Assembly (NCBI GenBank): GCA_023213395.1
Contig: CM041465.1
Coordinates: 217,007,741-217,071,740 of the forward strand
Direction: 5' to 3'
Source of the DNA: Cycas panzhihuaensis
Taxonomy: Eukaryota > Cycadophyta
DNA length: 64,000 nt
Part shown: one piece after another, positions 1-10,365 of the stretch
Position numbering within the stretch: position 1 is the first letter of the stretch
How the letters are laid out: each line of letters starts with the position of its first letter
The notes under the pieces: generated by a model
The model's input: the letters and a program-made list of their open reading frames with translations, nothing else
Database searches by the model: none
What the model was told of the DNA's origin: nothing
Translations under genes and position numbers: made by a program

Positions 1-884
1 TGCACTTACCTTTCCATGGAGTCACCCTCCTTGTTTGGTTTCTATGGCTGAATTTGGTTCCTCTTGAGTCTTCCTCTTCTTAGGCTTCTATAAGATGCCC
101 TCCTTGCCCTTCCCCATCAACCTCTTCACGTGCATTTATGAGAGTAGAATATGATTAAACTCTCTCGCCCAACATAAGTCTATATACCAAATATTCTTCC
201 AACAATCTTCTTTGAGGGATTTTGAAAAGAGAAATAAAGAGGTGCTTTACCTTGGTGTTTATGCACTCCATTGCACCCTGCCCTTTTTAGGGTTTTCAAA
301 CTTAGATTTTTCATTTCTAAGTATTCTAAGTGCCAATTTTTGTCTTATGACACCATGAGACAAACTTGTTGTACTCCACAAGAATGAAATGGTAAACTAG
401 GCTTATATATTGAAAATTACTAGTGTACAAAATTAGAATTTTGCTTTGTATAATCTTGAATAAACAACTTTATGAACAAGAGAAAAACTTTCTTAAATAT
501 GCCATGTTATGCGATATTCAATGATAAAGAGTACTAAACAATAAGATATACTTTTGCATTGGTATAACTCAAGCTAGAGATAATCCATAATCTGCAAAAT
601 ACAAAAAGTTTGACATTACAAATGTATTGCACAAAAGAAGAGATGGAGGATAGAAGTCAATGAGAGAGAATCTTAATGAGAGTATTTAAGAGTGAACAAA
701 AATGAATTCAAACACCAAAGAGAGCTAAATAATATCACTATAGAGGGTAGGGATGACATCACTCTCCCAGGAAATCACGTGTCCAAGCTAGATTTGGAGG
801 CTAGCCCATCCTACTAATTATCTTACCCTAATTGTATCATATTACAAAGGTGGGCTTTCCTTGGCTTAATATCAGTTATGTGTT
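1..884. other. AT-rich flank with no recognised feature
   Basis: I see no coding region, RNA gene or bounded repeat here. The sequence is AT-rich with frequent stops in all frames. It is probably decayed repeat DNA, since a faint gypsy remnant follows it, but nothing seen inside the stretch proves that. Confidence 0.4.
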
Positions 885-1165
885 AGGTTTTGTCGGGGCT
901 TAATACTTGTGCCAAGCTAGGTCTTATTTGGACTTCCTACCAATTCCATTATTGCACTTACTTGGGTTTTGTGCTAGTTCTAAGTTAGGCCTTACCCATG
1001 CTTCCTACTAGTGCGATTGATGGACCTAATTGGGCATAGTATTAGTACCATTCTAAGACTTATTCAAGCTCCCCACTAGTGCCATTGTTGGACTTAGTTG
1101 GGCTATATTTTGATTCTAGTTTAAGTCTTATCCATCCTCGTTGTTAGTGCAAAACCAAATGGCTC
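885..1165. repeat. Degenerate tandem repeat, period about 67 bp
   Basis: Three to four diverged copies of a roughly 67-bp unit follow one another. The landmark is a run like GGACYTARTTGGGC (about 1022 and 1089, weaker near 954), each preceded by text like CYTACTAGTGC and followed by an AAGYCTTAY-like segment. Copies differ by many substitutions and small indels, so this is an old minisatellite-like array. No function is evident. Confidence 0.45.
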
Positions 1166-1729
1166 CCAAGCCTTCATGATAGCGTTATAGATAGTAACTT
1201 CCTTAGGGTGGAATCCTTTGCCAATATCCATAGTTGTGTTGAATCTCATTTACTACTCTTAATTCACTTTGGTGTAGTTCTCCTCATAAGCTCACCTATG
1301 TGTCAAACATCAAAGAACTCATTGTTGCACTTCCCTTCCAACCCCCTTCACTTCTCTTTAACTAATACATTGAAAGACCATTGGAAAGGTCATATAAAAT
1401 AAAGTGAAGAGACACCTAGTAAGGTGAGGAGTCAAGAGTCATCTTTTCAAGGTCTTAGAAGTACACCTTTTATAAGTGATGATTTCCTCCACTACACCTT
1501 GACTCTTTTACATGCTAAAGTTACCCTAAGGATTACAATAATAATGCATGGTCCTTCCTAGAGTTACACTATTAATAAATCGGCGTGCTTAGGGTGATAA
1601 CAATAATTCTTGATCTTTCTCGAGGTGTTCCATAATTCTCTCCCCACTGGTGAGATCATTGCTCTTAATGATCCATTCATAATAAAGCATTAGCCTCCAC
1701 AGAATCTTTAGATTAGCAAGCATATGCAT
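1166..1729. other. AT-rich stretch without recognised features
   Basis: The only open frames are short ones without family resemblance, for example 64 codons near 1208-1402. I see no repeat boundary, terminator or RNA fold that I would defend. Confidence 0.35.
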
Positions 1730-2260
1730 CAATCAACTAATGTGTTGACTGTATTGAATAATTGATAATTTCTCTTCTTTGCAGCTTTCGGATCTTGAGC
1801 ATTAAGAATCCTTTTTGCTTCTATATATTGGACATCCATGATCATAGGAATTTGATTGTCAAAACATAGAAAAGGTATCTTTAATTGACTAACATGGAAG
1901 ACTAGATATATCCTTTACATAAGGCAACAACTGTAAGTAATAAGCCACATCTCCAACCATTTTCAAAACTAAGGATTTGCAATAACATGTAGAAAATTTG
2001 GGAGACTTCCTTATTGACAATGAACTTCTTCCTAGTTATACTCAAAGAAAAACCTATTCATTAGTTCACAATATCTAATGTCACTTTGCATAAAATTTGG
2101 TTCTATCTTGGGCCATTTTCAAGATTCTCTTCACAACTAATTACTACAGTGTTATCATCTTCTGTTAATTCAGAATAAACTATTCTTTAACCCAAGCTCA
2201 TGCCAACTTGGTAGCTTCAAACATATACATACTTGGCATATGATGGGTTCAATAACTATG
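1730..2260 (-). pseudogene. Possible Ty3-gypsy integrase C-terminal remnant
   Basis: On the minus strand, around 1960 to 1870, a broken reading frame gives VAYYLQLLPYVKDI followed, after a frame change, by text like VFHVSQLK. This is the arrangement seen just before the end of plant gypsy integrases, where a 'G-VAY-L-LP...VFHVSQLK' block closes the polyprotein. Upstream text on the same strand is compatible with the preceding linker but has many stops. The match rests on one short block, so the call is tentative. Confidence 0.3.
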
Positions 2261-2389
2261 TGTAGAATTCAACATAAAGGAATAATCTATAATGAGCCTA
2301 ATTAATATAATTAGGCATTAAAGAATATTAATGAAGGGTAAAGTCTATTAAATGAGAAATCATACCCCTTCATACAAATAATATAAATA

Positions 2390-2402
2390 TGAATCCTATT
2401 GT
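2390..2402. repeat. Left target-site duplication of the LINE
   Basis: TGAATCCTATTGT here is repeated perfectly at 8724-8736. The unoccupied version, with one A-to-G change, is in the other LTR at about 29999-30010. The left copy directly abuts the element's poly(A), seen here as T residues. The outermost T may be a chance match. Confidence 0.88.
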
Positions 2403-2500
2403 TTTTTTTTTTTGATAAGGTAAAATGAATTTATAGTGGGTTTGAACAGGATCCCACAACCTATTACATCAGAGGACGCTATGCTAACCAATGTATATAT

Positions 2501-2559
2501 GACCGTGACAACCCCACGGTCTAGGCCAGAGAGCTAAATGCCGGGACAAGCCCCACGGC
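2501..2559 (-). promoter_or_regulatory. Two hairpins at the LINE 3' end
   Basis: On the minus strand the last 150 bases before the poly(A) hold two similar hairpins. 2521-2501 is a perfect 7-bp stem, GACCGTG and CACGGTC, around the loop GGGTTGT. 2559-2540 pairs GCC/GGC and GGG/CCC around a similar GCTTGT loop, extended by AGCTA/TAGCT outside. Some LINE reverse transcriptases recognise a 3'-end stem-loop of their own RNA, so this is a candidate recognition structure; that role is inference. The folds were made by eye. Confidence 0.5.
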
Positions 2560-3695
2560 TAGCTAATACTGATCATATCCTTTTCTACCAGAACCATAAG
2601 ATCCCTAGAGAACTCACCTCTCCAGACTTGACCTTTCTGGTGTCTTACTCCCCAGTTTGCTAAGAAATCAGCTGGCTTATTGCCTTCTTGCAGAGTATGC
2701 CTTATTTGGACTTCCGCCAGCCCCTTAATGATCTCTTTGGCGTCATTGAAAAGGGTCTGGAATCTCCAGTTTGGAAGGGCCTCCCCTCTCAGAACCTTGA
2801 GCACCACCTCCGAGTCCCCCTCTAAAATTAAACGCTGGGCATTTCCTTCAACAGCTAGGTCTAGGGCTTTAAACATAGCCCTCATCTCCGCATAGTGGTT
2901 TGTCTGGCATTCGTAGTAATCCGCAAAAGCCCAAATTGGGGAGCCGGTGCAATCCCTGCAGATACCCCCACCGCCCGCTTCCCCGGGGTTCCCTTTGGCC
3001 GCTCCATCGAAGTTAACTTTGATCCAGGGCTCCTCTGGGGGCTGCCAACTGCTGCATCTAGGCCTAACCGCCTCAAAATCAGGCTGAATACCCCATCTAC
3101 TTAAAATCCTACTCTCCGACAAGGAAATACATTTTTCTTTCACGTTCCCAACATTTTCCTTAATGTCCAAACTTATTCTGCCGAAAACGGCAATCTGATC
3201 CATCTGGGTATCCTGAAAAATTCTCCGATTTCTCTCCTTCCATATATTCCAAGCCAAAATCGGAAGCGCGCACTTCCAAATGTTGCTCAGCGTTCTACTT
3301 CTAAAGGGGCTAAGCCAGGCAAGCCATAAGTCGATAGTCTTCTCTGAGAAGATCCAACAAACCTCCAGTTTCCCAAGTAACATCCTCCAGACCTCTCTTG
3401 TAAAGGAGCACCCAATAAATATGTGATCCATAGATTCCTCCTCTGAGCAACATAAAGGACATCTATTCACCAACGAAAGGCCTCTCCTCTTGAGATTGTC
3501 TATGGTGAGGATTTTATTCATCAGGCAGGTCCACCAAAATATGGCGATCTTAGGAATAATAGGGAGCCTCCAAACACTAGCAAGGGTAGGATTTCTGTGA
3601 TCCCCTCTAGCTACACAAAGGAACTGATATCCTTGTTTAGCAGTGTAGTCCCCGGACGGCCCCAAAGGCCACACAACCGAGTCCGGCAAGGACAA
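2559..3695 (-). pseudogene. LINE ORF2 C-terminal part: zinc-binding RVT region and RNase H
   Basis: This 378-codon open stretch is the C-terminal third of ORF2. Residues about 40-110 form the zinc-binding RVT region, with FWWTCLMNKILT, CPLCCSEEESMDHIFIGC and EVW. Residues about 225-355 form RNase H, which removes RNA from RNA:DNA hybrids: VNFDGAAKGNPG supplies the first Asp, YAEMRAM the Glu, LEGDSEVV the second Asp, and the block after RHTLQEGNKPADFLAN the final acidic position. The motifs look complete, so this part is less damaged than the RT. It is in a different frame from the RT segment before it. The stop at 2559 is the natural end of ORF2. Confidence 0.9.
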
Positions 3696-4048
3696 TCTAG
3701 GGATATAATTCTTACCAAGAATCTCTTTTAACTTGTTTAAGCTCTCTTGCCATCCTTCTGTTTGAATTTCCTCGAAGGGCTTCCATCTCCTGTTTTTGCC
3801 AGTCCCAATCCAATAATCCTTAACCCGGGTACCATATTGCCACGATGTGGACCCATAATAGGTTCCAAGGCGGGTCCTTAAGCGCTACGTCACTACACCA
3901 TACGTCCTCCTAGAATCTGATGGAATTACCGTCTCCAAGTCTCCATTTCAAACCATTCCTTATATTCCTCCATGCTTTTAATATGCTTCTCAGATCAGAC
4001 CTAACTGCGAAACCTCATTCCCGAGGAGAGAGCCCCTTGAATGTATTT
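3696..4048 (-). pseudogene. Decayed ORF2 stretch between RT and RNase H
   Basis: This segment joins two recognisable parts of ORF2 but has no long open frame on the minus strand. It should encode the variable region after the RT thumb. Stops and frame changes make it unreadable by eye. I see no insertion boundary in it, so simple mutation is the likely cause. Confidence 0.6.
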
Positions 4049-5615
4049 TTACATCGGGATCTTCTCCCATAGTCTCGCCCCTTTAAATAACCGCCATCCC
4101 AATTTAGCTCCTAGGCGCGTGAAGAGGAAGTCCTTCTCGGGTTGAGGCCACCGCCCATTTCGTGTACATACTTTATTCCGACTTACCAAGTGTATTACAT
4201 CTTTGCTCTCAGGCCACGACCAGAGGAATCTCTTCTGGATAGATTCTATAATGTTTGATATTCCCGCTGGAACCCTGAATATAGACATCCAAAAAACTGG
4301 GATGCTCTGCAGCGTCGAGGCAACTGGCTGGAGTTTTCCGGCTAAGCTCAAAAGAGCGCCTTTCCAGCCCGACAGCTTCCTTTGCATCCTATCGATAAGG
4401 GGGTTCCACATATCCTTGGACATTCTCCCAACAAAGAGTGGCAGCCAAAGATAAGTGGTGGGGAGCTTTTTAATGCTCATCTCTAAAATTCTACTGATCC
4501 TGCCTTGGATATAACCGGGGTATTGATAAAGAAAACATTGCTCTTGTTCAAATTTATTTTTTGGCTCGTGGCCTCCTCAAAGTGGCCCAATATCTCTTTA
4601 AATTTGGAGGCCTCACTTATAGTAGCCTTTCCCAAAAAAATATTATCATCCACGAATTGATGATGAGCCACATTATCCACTCCAGATGTCGGCTTTATAC
4701 CTTTTATGGCCTTGACCGACTCGTGGTTCTACCCAGGAGCTCAGCCATCGTAATGAACAAGAAGGGAGAGAGAGGGTCTCCCTGTCTCAGCCCTCTGAAT
4801 CCCGGAAAAAACCTGGAGGAAGAGCCATTTATAATGACAGAAAATTGCGGGTTGCCAATGCAAAGTTTAATCCATGACCGCCAAGTCTCCCCAAAGCCAA
4901 ATGCCCCCAGGCAATCTAACAGACAATCCCAGGAGACTCTATCAAAGGCCTTCGAAAGATCGATCTTGATAAGCATCACAGGCTCTTTCCTTTCCGCAGC
5001 TGAGTGGATTGTTTCATGCATAACTATATAGCCATCGTATAGCTGTCTACCCCGAATAAAACCGTCTTGGTTCTGGGAAATAATGTTTGGCATAATTTTC
5101 TTCAACCTATTCACCAGAACCTTAGTTAGAATTTTGTACTTAACGTTACAAAGGCTTATAGGGCGGAACTCCTCCATTCTTTTTGCCCTAACTTTCTTGG
5201 GGATAAGGACAAGGAAAGTGGACTGCCACTCCTGCAGAATCTTTCTGTTCTCCTGAAACTCCTTCAAGGCTTCCATGAGGTCCCCTTTAATAATATCCCA
5301 GAATTCCTGAAAGAACCCCGGGGGAAATCCATCAGGGCCCGACGCCTTATCTTTCTTCATACCAAAGAGAGCCGCCTTGACCTCATCTTGAGTGAATGGG
5401 GCTGAAAGCTGGGCATTCTGCTCCCCATTCACCAAACAAGGAATGTTGTTCAGGAACTCTCTTCTCCTGACCCTGTCCTCGCCTGGCGGTACAGAAAAAA
5501 GGTTCTTGAAGTAATCACTAGCCAGCTCCTTCATACCCTCGACCGAGTTGACCGCTGACCCATCATCCTTAAGAAGGTCATTACATTTGTTCGCCCTATG
5601 TTTTACAGCGGTCAT
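4049..5615 (-). pseudogene. LINE ORF2 reverse transcriptase, frameshifted
   Basis: RT motifs run in order across three frames. 5615-4704 (303 codons) has GFPPGFFQEFW, RPISLCNVKYKILTKVL, IDLSKAFDRVSWDCL with the first catalytic Asp, and GLRQGDPLSPFLF. 4680-4483 carries the active-site block HHQFVDDNIFLG, so the usual A/Y-x-D-D box reads FVDD here. 4480-4049 holds the thumb-side region with LSGWKGALLSLAGKLQ. Frame changes lie near 4700-4680 and 4483. The enzyme would perform target-primed reverse transcription at the nick made by the endonuclease. All catalytic Asp residues are present but could not be translated as one protein. Confidence 0.92.
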
Positions 5616-5854
5616 ATGGAAAAATCTAGTATTTACATCGCCTTGACTGAGAGGGCCCTAGATTTCTGTCTCCAATGGGTCTCCTCCTTGTTAAGTATCT
5701 CCTCCATAGTCTCCGTGAGCTCCTTCTCCGCCTTGTCGAGCTCCGTTGATCTACCCATCCTCTCAATTTGTTCCTCTATGCTTTTCAGATCCTGGATTGT
5801 TTTATCCTTTTGTGCGTTTATGTTTTGAAAGACCTCCTTGTTCCAAGCCTTTAT

Positions 5855-6715
5855 TTATCTTTTAACCCAGTCCAGCTTCCTTGAGAATCTATACATAGCG
5901 TGTCCTTTAATGTCTATGCCCCACCAATCCTCAAATTTGTTCCGAAGATCAGGATGGCGAAGCCACATTAATTCAAATCTGAAAGGGGCCCCTCTGAATT
6001 TAGCCGGATCAGAAAATTGCAACAAAAGAGGCGAGTGATCCGAACTGATCCTCGGCAATGCCTCTAACGCAAAGTCGGGGAAACACCTCATCCAGTCATA
6101 GTTCACCAGCACCCTATCCAGCTTGATTTGAATAAGGCTGTCCCCCAACCTCTTGTTGGTCCAGGTGTAAGATGCCCCCCTCAGCCTGACATCTTCCAAA
6201 CCCCCTTGTTGAAGGAAGTCACCAAATTCGGCCATACTAGTGGTCCAACCCCCGGTGCCTCCTTTCTTATCTCCAGGGGATAAAGCCGAGTTAAAGTCTC
6301 CCGCCAGCAGCCATGGGAGCCGGCAATCCCTGTGGGCTTCGATTAGTCTATCCCAAAGCCCCTTCCTAGCTGCTTGGAGAGTTGGGGCATAAACATTGGT
6401 AGCCATCCATGTGGTGTTGTTAATTTTGCTCGTTAGTCTAACCGAGATGAAGGAGTCCTCAACCAAAAAGGTTTCTCCCGACCAGATAGATGGGTTCCAC
6501 AGCACCATCAATCCTCCGATACCTTGACTATAGTCCCTCTCAGTACCCTCCGCTTGCTTCCAAATTTTGTTTCTGATCTTTAATCCATTCTCCTTGCTCA
6601 ACTTTGTTTCTTGCAGAAATAAGAGGTCCAATTGATATCTGGCTCTCATATCCTTAATTATTCTTTGCTTCGAAGGGGCGTTCAAACCCCTAATATTCCA
6701 TGACATAAATTTCAT
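5855..6715 (-). pseudogene. LINE ORF2 N-terminal AP-like endonuclease
   Basis: The 286-codon frame starts at the ATG at 6715 and carries the full exonuclease-endonuclease-phosphatase fold of LINE ORF2. This domain nicks the target DNA to prime reverse transcription. Visible catalytic blocks are MSWNIRGLN (Asn), LFLQETKL (Glu), NVYAPT, WLLAGDFNSAL (Asp and Asn), YTWTNKR and SSDHSPLLL (Asp-His). All look intact. The start codon overlaps the ORF1 stop as ATGA. The frame ends early, before the RT; about 240 bases (5616-5854) of shifted linker separate the two. Lesions elsewhere in ORF2 make the whole gene a pseudogene. Confidence 0.93.
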
Positions 6716-8005
6716 CGCTTCTTTCTCAGTTTCCAGACCTCTGCAGTATCCCCCTTAGGGGGGTCTCTGGCTGCTGTACTAGATCTAAGAATAGGTCCTT
6801 CAAGGAATGCTTCCTTTAAAGTTTTTTGGGTGCCAAAGTCAACCTGAGCAGCCGAATCTCTCTCCCTTTGTAGCCTAGAAGGCGGCCTACCAACCTTCTT
6901 CTCGGCACCCACGTCAGGCATCTTCTTTTGAGATGAGGCCGGGTGCGGCGGTGAGACAGGGGCCGCCCTACCCAGAACCTCGGTACAGCCAACCCCTTGA
7001 ACCGTTTCCACCGCTGAGATTAATTCTGCCTCCAACCCTGCCATTATGTTCTTCTCTTCCTCCAGCCTGGGTTGCCCTTGCATGTCTATATGGGCCGGCT
7101 CATCCCTGGAGTGGGGGGAATCTCTCACTCCATCCACACCGGTAGGCCCTTACAGGTCTCAGGGGCCTGAGCCTCATGGTCTTCCTCCTCCAACAGCGTG
7201 TCCTCCTCATTAGGGTCAAAACCCAAGATTTGGAGAGAGACCTCTGCAGTCCCCGGGGGTGCTGGGCATTCAACACCCACCCCAGTTTCTTGGGGGTTTG
7301 AGGCAGGTTGATTTTCTTCTTTCTCATCTGTTGAGGGCTGTACTCCCGGACACTTCTGAGGCAAGTGCCCCAAATTTCTACAGGTTGAACATCTAAAATG
7401 GTCCATCTCGTAAACCAACGGCTGGACCCAACTCTTGTCCGGCAATTCCATCCGAATATATTCCAAGAGGGGCTTGTCTAATCTTGCCAGAGCACAGATT
7501 CTGGCATTTATAAGCCTACTCCTGTTCCTCGTCAGAGTCGACGACTAATAGAGGGCCCACCACTTTCGCAATGCCTCTAAACACTTCAGGGTTCCAGTGG
7601 TGAAGAGGGAGGCCTGGGAGTTGGATCCAGATTGGAGCTTGTCTGATTTTAGGGCTCGAGGGATCAAAATCCCTATGCCATTTCTCAAGAGAGAGGGCCT
7701 TACGTCCAAACATCCAAGGGCCCCTAATCAGAATACCAGACATGTCGTCATATGAGGCAAATTTAAATAGCACACAGCCCTTAGGCATGGCTATTACCTC
7801 CACACTACCCATAGTTCTCCACTTGGTCTTTGTCCATGCCCTTATGGCGTCCAATCCGACACAGGGCTGAAAATCGCCCACCGGGCAATTCTCCCATAAT
7901 TTTTCGCTTTTCTACCAAAGCCAAAGGGATGCGCAACCTAGCTTGTTATCCACAATCTACGGTGTTAGGTCAAAGGATTCTTCCTCGTTTGTTTTGAGAC
8001 ATCAT
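6712..8005 (-). pseudogene. LINE ORF1: DUF4283 domain and CCHC zinc knuckle
   Basis: ORF1 of plant LINEs encodes an RNA-binding chaperone-like protein. A likely start is the ATGATG at 8005-8000. 7881-7516 (frame opening upstream) holds the DUF4283-type region, with AIRAWTKTKW, GPWMFGRKALSLEKW and IWIQLPGLPLHHWN. 7466-7125 holds the CCHC knuckle CSTCRNLGHLPQKC, followed by an acidic Pro/Glu-rich tail. 7137-6712 is a third, basic segment ending at the stop that overlaps the ORF2 start. At least three frame breaks (near 7990-7890, 7510 and 7130) disable it. The exact start is inferred, because the first codons are in a shifted frame. Confidence 0.85.
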
Positions 8006-8723
8006 GATAAGTTCTCCCCAAAGCCAGGTTAGGGTTCTGGTTCTGGTTTAGATAGGTATGATCTTTTTCCATTATATTAAGAGATCAAAATTACAGAAAA
8101 AAACCAGCAAAGCAAGACAACAAAACAGCATTGGCATTCCAAGCCTTTTCATCCAATCTTTCCAAGAAACAAACTCTAGACCAACATGCAATGACATACC
8201 AAGTATCCTCAGCCAATCTTTCCAAGAACCCCGCCCGATCCTCAATAGTGTATTCAGAATAGCTCCACCATTAAAGCAGGTCCGGTGTCTGCATGAGTAT
8301 CTGAGGGTCCCGTGTCCCTCCCCAAGCCAAAACACGCCCGTTTGGTCAGCCTTGATAGGGCGGCGCTCATCCTCTAGAAGGACGCTCCAGTGTAAACAGA
8401 GATCTGGAGTCCACGATAAAGAATCGATACTCCGATGCGTTCTGCCTCCTTTGATGAACTGGTCTTCTGGTCTTGACCCAAATGCATACTCCTCAAACAC
8501 CGCCATGACTAGAGCGAGAGAGGATATCCTAACTGAGTCTTCAATGGCCGACCAGCCTGCATCACCTTCAACCTCCGGATGACGCCATGGCGTTCAGACA
8601 CTCCCCGAGAACACCTGCGCCGCCACGCCCAAACAAACCCTAGCTCGCAGACGCAGATCCAGCTCCAGCTCGAAGAGACGTTATTTCTAAGTAGAGAGGA
8701 CCCGGGATCATAACCCTATCACC
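8006..8723 (-). promoter_or_regulatory. LINE 5' UTR
   Basis: About 720 bases between the element's 5' end and ORF1. It is relatively GC-rich and, read on the minus strand, begins GGTGATAGGG and includes a GCTAGGGTTTG motif of the kind common in plant leaders. An internal near-duplication (around 8145-8170 and 8205-8230, both with CAATCTTTCCAAGAA) is present. Open frames on both strands (174 and 144 codons) overlap here but match nothing I know. An internal promoter would be expected in a full-length LINE; no specific box is diagnosed. Confidence 0.6.
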
Positions 8724-8852
8724 TGAATCCTATTGTAACATTCTATAACCAATTGAATAATATATCAAAACAATATATCTTTGGATATTTTGGGGTCTTT
8801 TGACCAATCCTGCCTCTTGTTTATGAGTGTGACCAATCTAGGTCACCTCAAG

Positions 8853-8864
8853 TGGCATAAGAGT
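8853..8864 (+). other. Degenerate primer-binding site of the outer element
   Basis: TGGCATAAGAGT lies two bases after the end of the 5' LTR. The plant initiator-Met tRNA site is TGGTATCAGAGC, so about nine of twelve positions agree. The position is right for a PBS and the differences fit the age of the LTRs. Confidence 0.6.
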
Positions 8865-10003
8865 GAGCATGGTCTTGATTAGCAATGTGGTCTTTATTGC
8901 CAAGGCACTGACGAAGGCTCACACCTTATTCAGAAGACATAATAATAGTTGTATCTATTGGCCAATCAAGAAAGAGCATAAGCACACAACAAATCTACAA
9001 CAACGGATTCAAAGTATATATTTGTGTATTCACATTGCAGCAGAATACACAATTCTTAATATATTTTCATAAGTTGAATGGTAGTCTCTACGCAGTTAGA
9101 GGCATATTACGTCAGACAGAGAGCTATATCTCTCTCTATCATCTAAAACCCATAGCCACCAGAGGTCACCATAGAAGATATTTTCGCATAGCCCCCTTAC
9201 CTATTGTACAACCATAGAAATATATGCATATGCTTTCAAAAAATATATTTAGGTGAGACGTAATGAAATATATAAGAGACATTTATCGAACATCCAACAT
9301 TGGCATCATTGGCGTCTGAATAACCATTGGGTTAATCCAACAATTTGAATTCATTTATTCAGAGAGACAATTTATTTGCACAAGTGTTGCGTTAAGCTTA
9401 AGGAGGGACAATCAATGCAGAGATATTCTATTCATCCATTACTTGGCATTTAGAGTCTGTCCCTACATTCTTCTCAGTTTGTTTGTCTAGCATCTGGCAT
9501 TTGTCCTTCTCGGTCTGCCATCCATCTGTCCTTCTCATTCACTCATCTGTTAGTCCTATTTATTTAATCATTTTTTCAATGTTTGATTCGGTTGGGGTTG
9601 ACTTCTACCTGAACTTGGTTATACATTCGACTCGTCCATTCGTCGCATGCTATCATATAGTATAAAATTACCTTGCATTTACAAGACCTAAGTATAATAT
9701 TATATACATCGCCCTATATTTGTCGCCTAATCATTAGTTGTTCACATTTGTTCATCTTATTTTGTTATAGTTTATTCGTCTTAATTCTTATAATATATAT
9801 TACAATATATTATGTGATATACAACCTGTTGCATTATATATATATGTGTGTGTGTGTGTGTATCTCATGTGGTATATTTCTACGAAAAGACCTTGTGTTC
9901 CCACTGTCTTACCATACCAACTTTTAGCTCCACATTGAGCTATACATTATCAACCTCTAATCCCCGTTGGAACCTTTAGATTGGAAAATTTCCTTATACT
10001 TCC
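8865..10003 (+). other. Leader of the outer element
   Basis: This lies between the primer site and the miniature element. Only short frames (60-84 codons) are present and none resembles a known domain. A (TG)n microsatellite of about nine units sits near 9845-9861 beside a TA-rich run. I take the stretch as non-coding leader sequence of the outer element. Confidence 0.5.
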
Positions 10004-10360
10004 TGTTAAGATTGCCATTACACCAAAACCTCGAGGTGTTAGTGTCTGATATAAATCTCGTAGCTAAACACCCCACAGGGCGGTTAGTCCCAGGGCCCAG
10101 GGTGGCAGTTAGTCCACGTAAACAATCCCCGAGATGCGGTAGTTAGTCCAACACCCCCTCTCCGACGTTACTCGGGGGGGAATTGATCCTGGGGTGAGGC
10201 TTTGATACCATGTTAAGATTGCCATTACACCAAAACCTCGAGGTGTTAGTGTCTGATACAAATCTTGTATCTGAACACCCCATAGGGAGGTTAGTCCCAG
10301 GGCCCAGGGTGGCGGTTAGTCCACGTAATCAATCCCCGAGATGCGGTGGTTAATCTAACA
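10004..10360 (-). mobile_element. Intact 357-bp miniature LTR retrotransposon (SMART/TRIM type)
   Basis: Two 150-bp direct repeats (10004-10153 and 10211-10360), both starting TGTTAAGATTGCC and ending AACA, flank just 57 bp. I counted 11 differences, about 93% identity. Read on the minus strand, the interior begins TGGTATCAAAGC, an initiator-Met tRNA primer site with one change, directly after the LTR. It ends in the purine run GGAGAGGGGG directly before the other LTR. A perfect 5-bp target duplication CTTCC lies at 9999-10003 and 10361-10365. Nothing is encoded, so it must be mobilised in trans by an autonomous element. Size and layout match the SMART class of very small plant LTR elements; the family assignment by sequence is inference. 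Confidence 0.92.
10154..10210 (-). other. Interior of the miniature LTR element: primer site and purine tract
   Basis: Only 57 bases: the minus-strand primer site is at 10210-10199 and the purine tract at about 10163-10154. A run of seven G (10174-10180) lies between them. These two signals are the minimum needed for reverse transcription. Confidence 0.88.
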
Positions 10361-10365
10361 CTTCC

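Larger units (their letters stand above)
2403..8723 (-). mobile_element. L1-type LINE with RNase H, full length but frameshifted
   Basis: The element reads on the minus strand. A 5' region begins at 8723, ORF1 covers about 8005-6712, ORF2 covers 6715-2559, then come a short 3' UTR and a poly(A) tail appearing as T at 2402-2413. ORF2 order is AP endonuclease, reverse transcriptase, zinc-binding RVT region, RNase H, as in plant L1 elements of the RNase H-bearing type. It is flanked by a 13-bp perfect target duplication. GC content is visibly higher than the surrounding AT-rich DNA. ORF1 and ORF2 carry several frameshifts, so the copy is dead although it looks untruncated. It landed in an existing LTR and is therefore younger than the outer element. 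Confidence 0.95.
2288..8850 (+). repeat. 5' LTR of the outer element, split by a LINE
   Basis: The LTR halves are 2288-2402 (115 bp) and 8737-8850 (114 bp), exactly matching the 229 bp of the uninterrupted 3' LTR at 29895-30123. I counted about 19 substitutions between the two, near 92% identity. The LINE and its second target duplication lie between the halves. Confidence 0.88.

Noticed and set aside
8058-8582. Open frame of 174 codons on the plus strand, with another of 144 codons opposite
   Set aside because: Both lie in the 5' UTR of the LINE, match no family I know, and overlap on opposite strands. They are best explained by GC-rich sequence with few stops.
2403-8723. Host nuclease or RNase H genes
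   Set aside because: The endonuclease, RT, zinc-binding region and RNase H occur in the fixed order of LINE ORF2 on one strand, with poly(A) and target duplication.
9836-9862. (TG)n next to TA repeats as a regulatory or replication feature
   Set aside because: An ordinary microsatellite of about nine units in non-coding element DNA.
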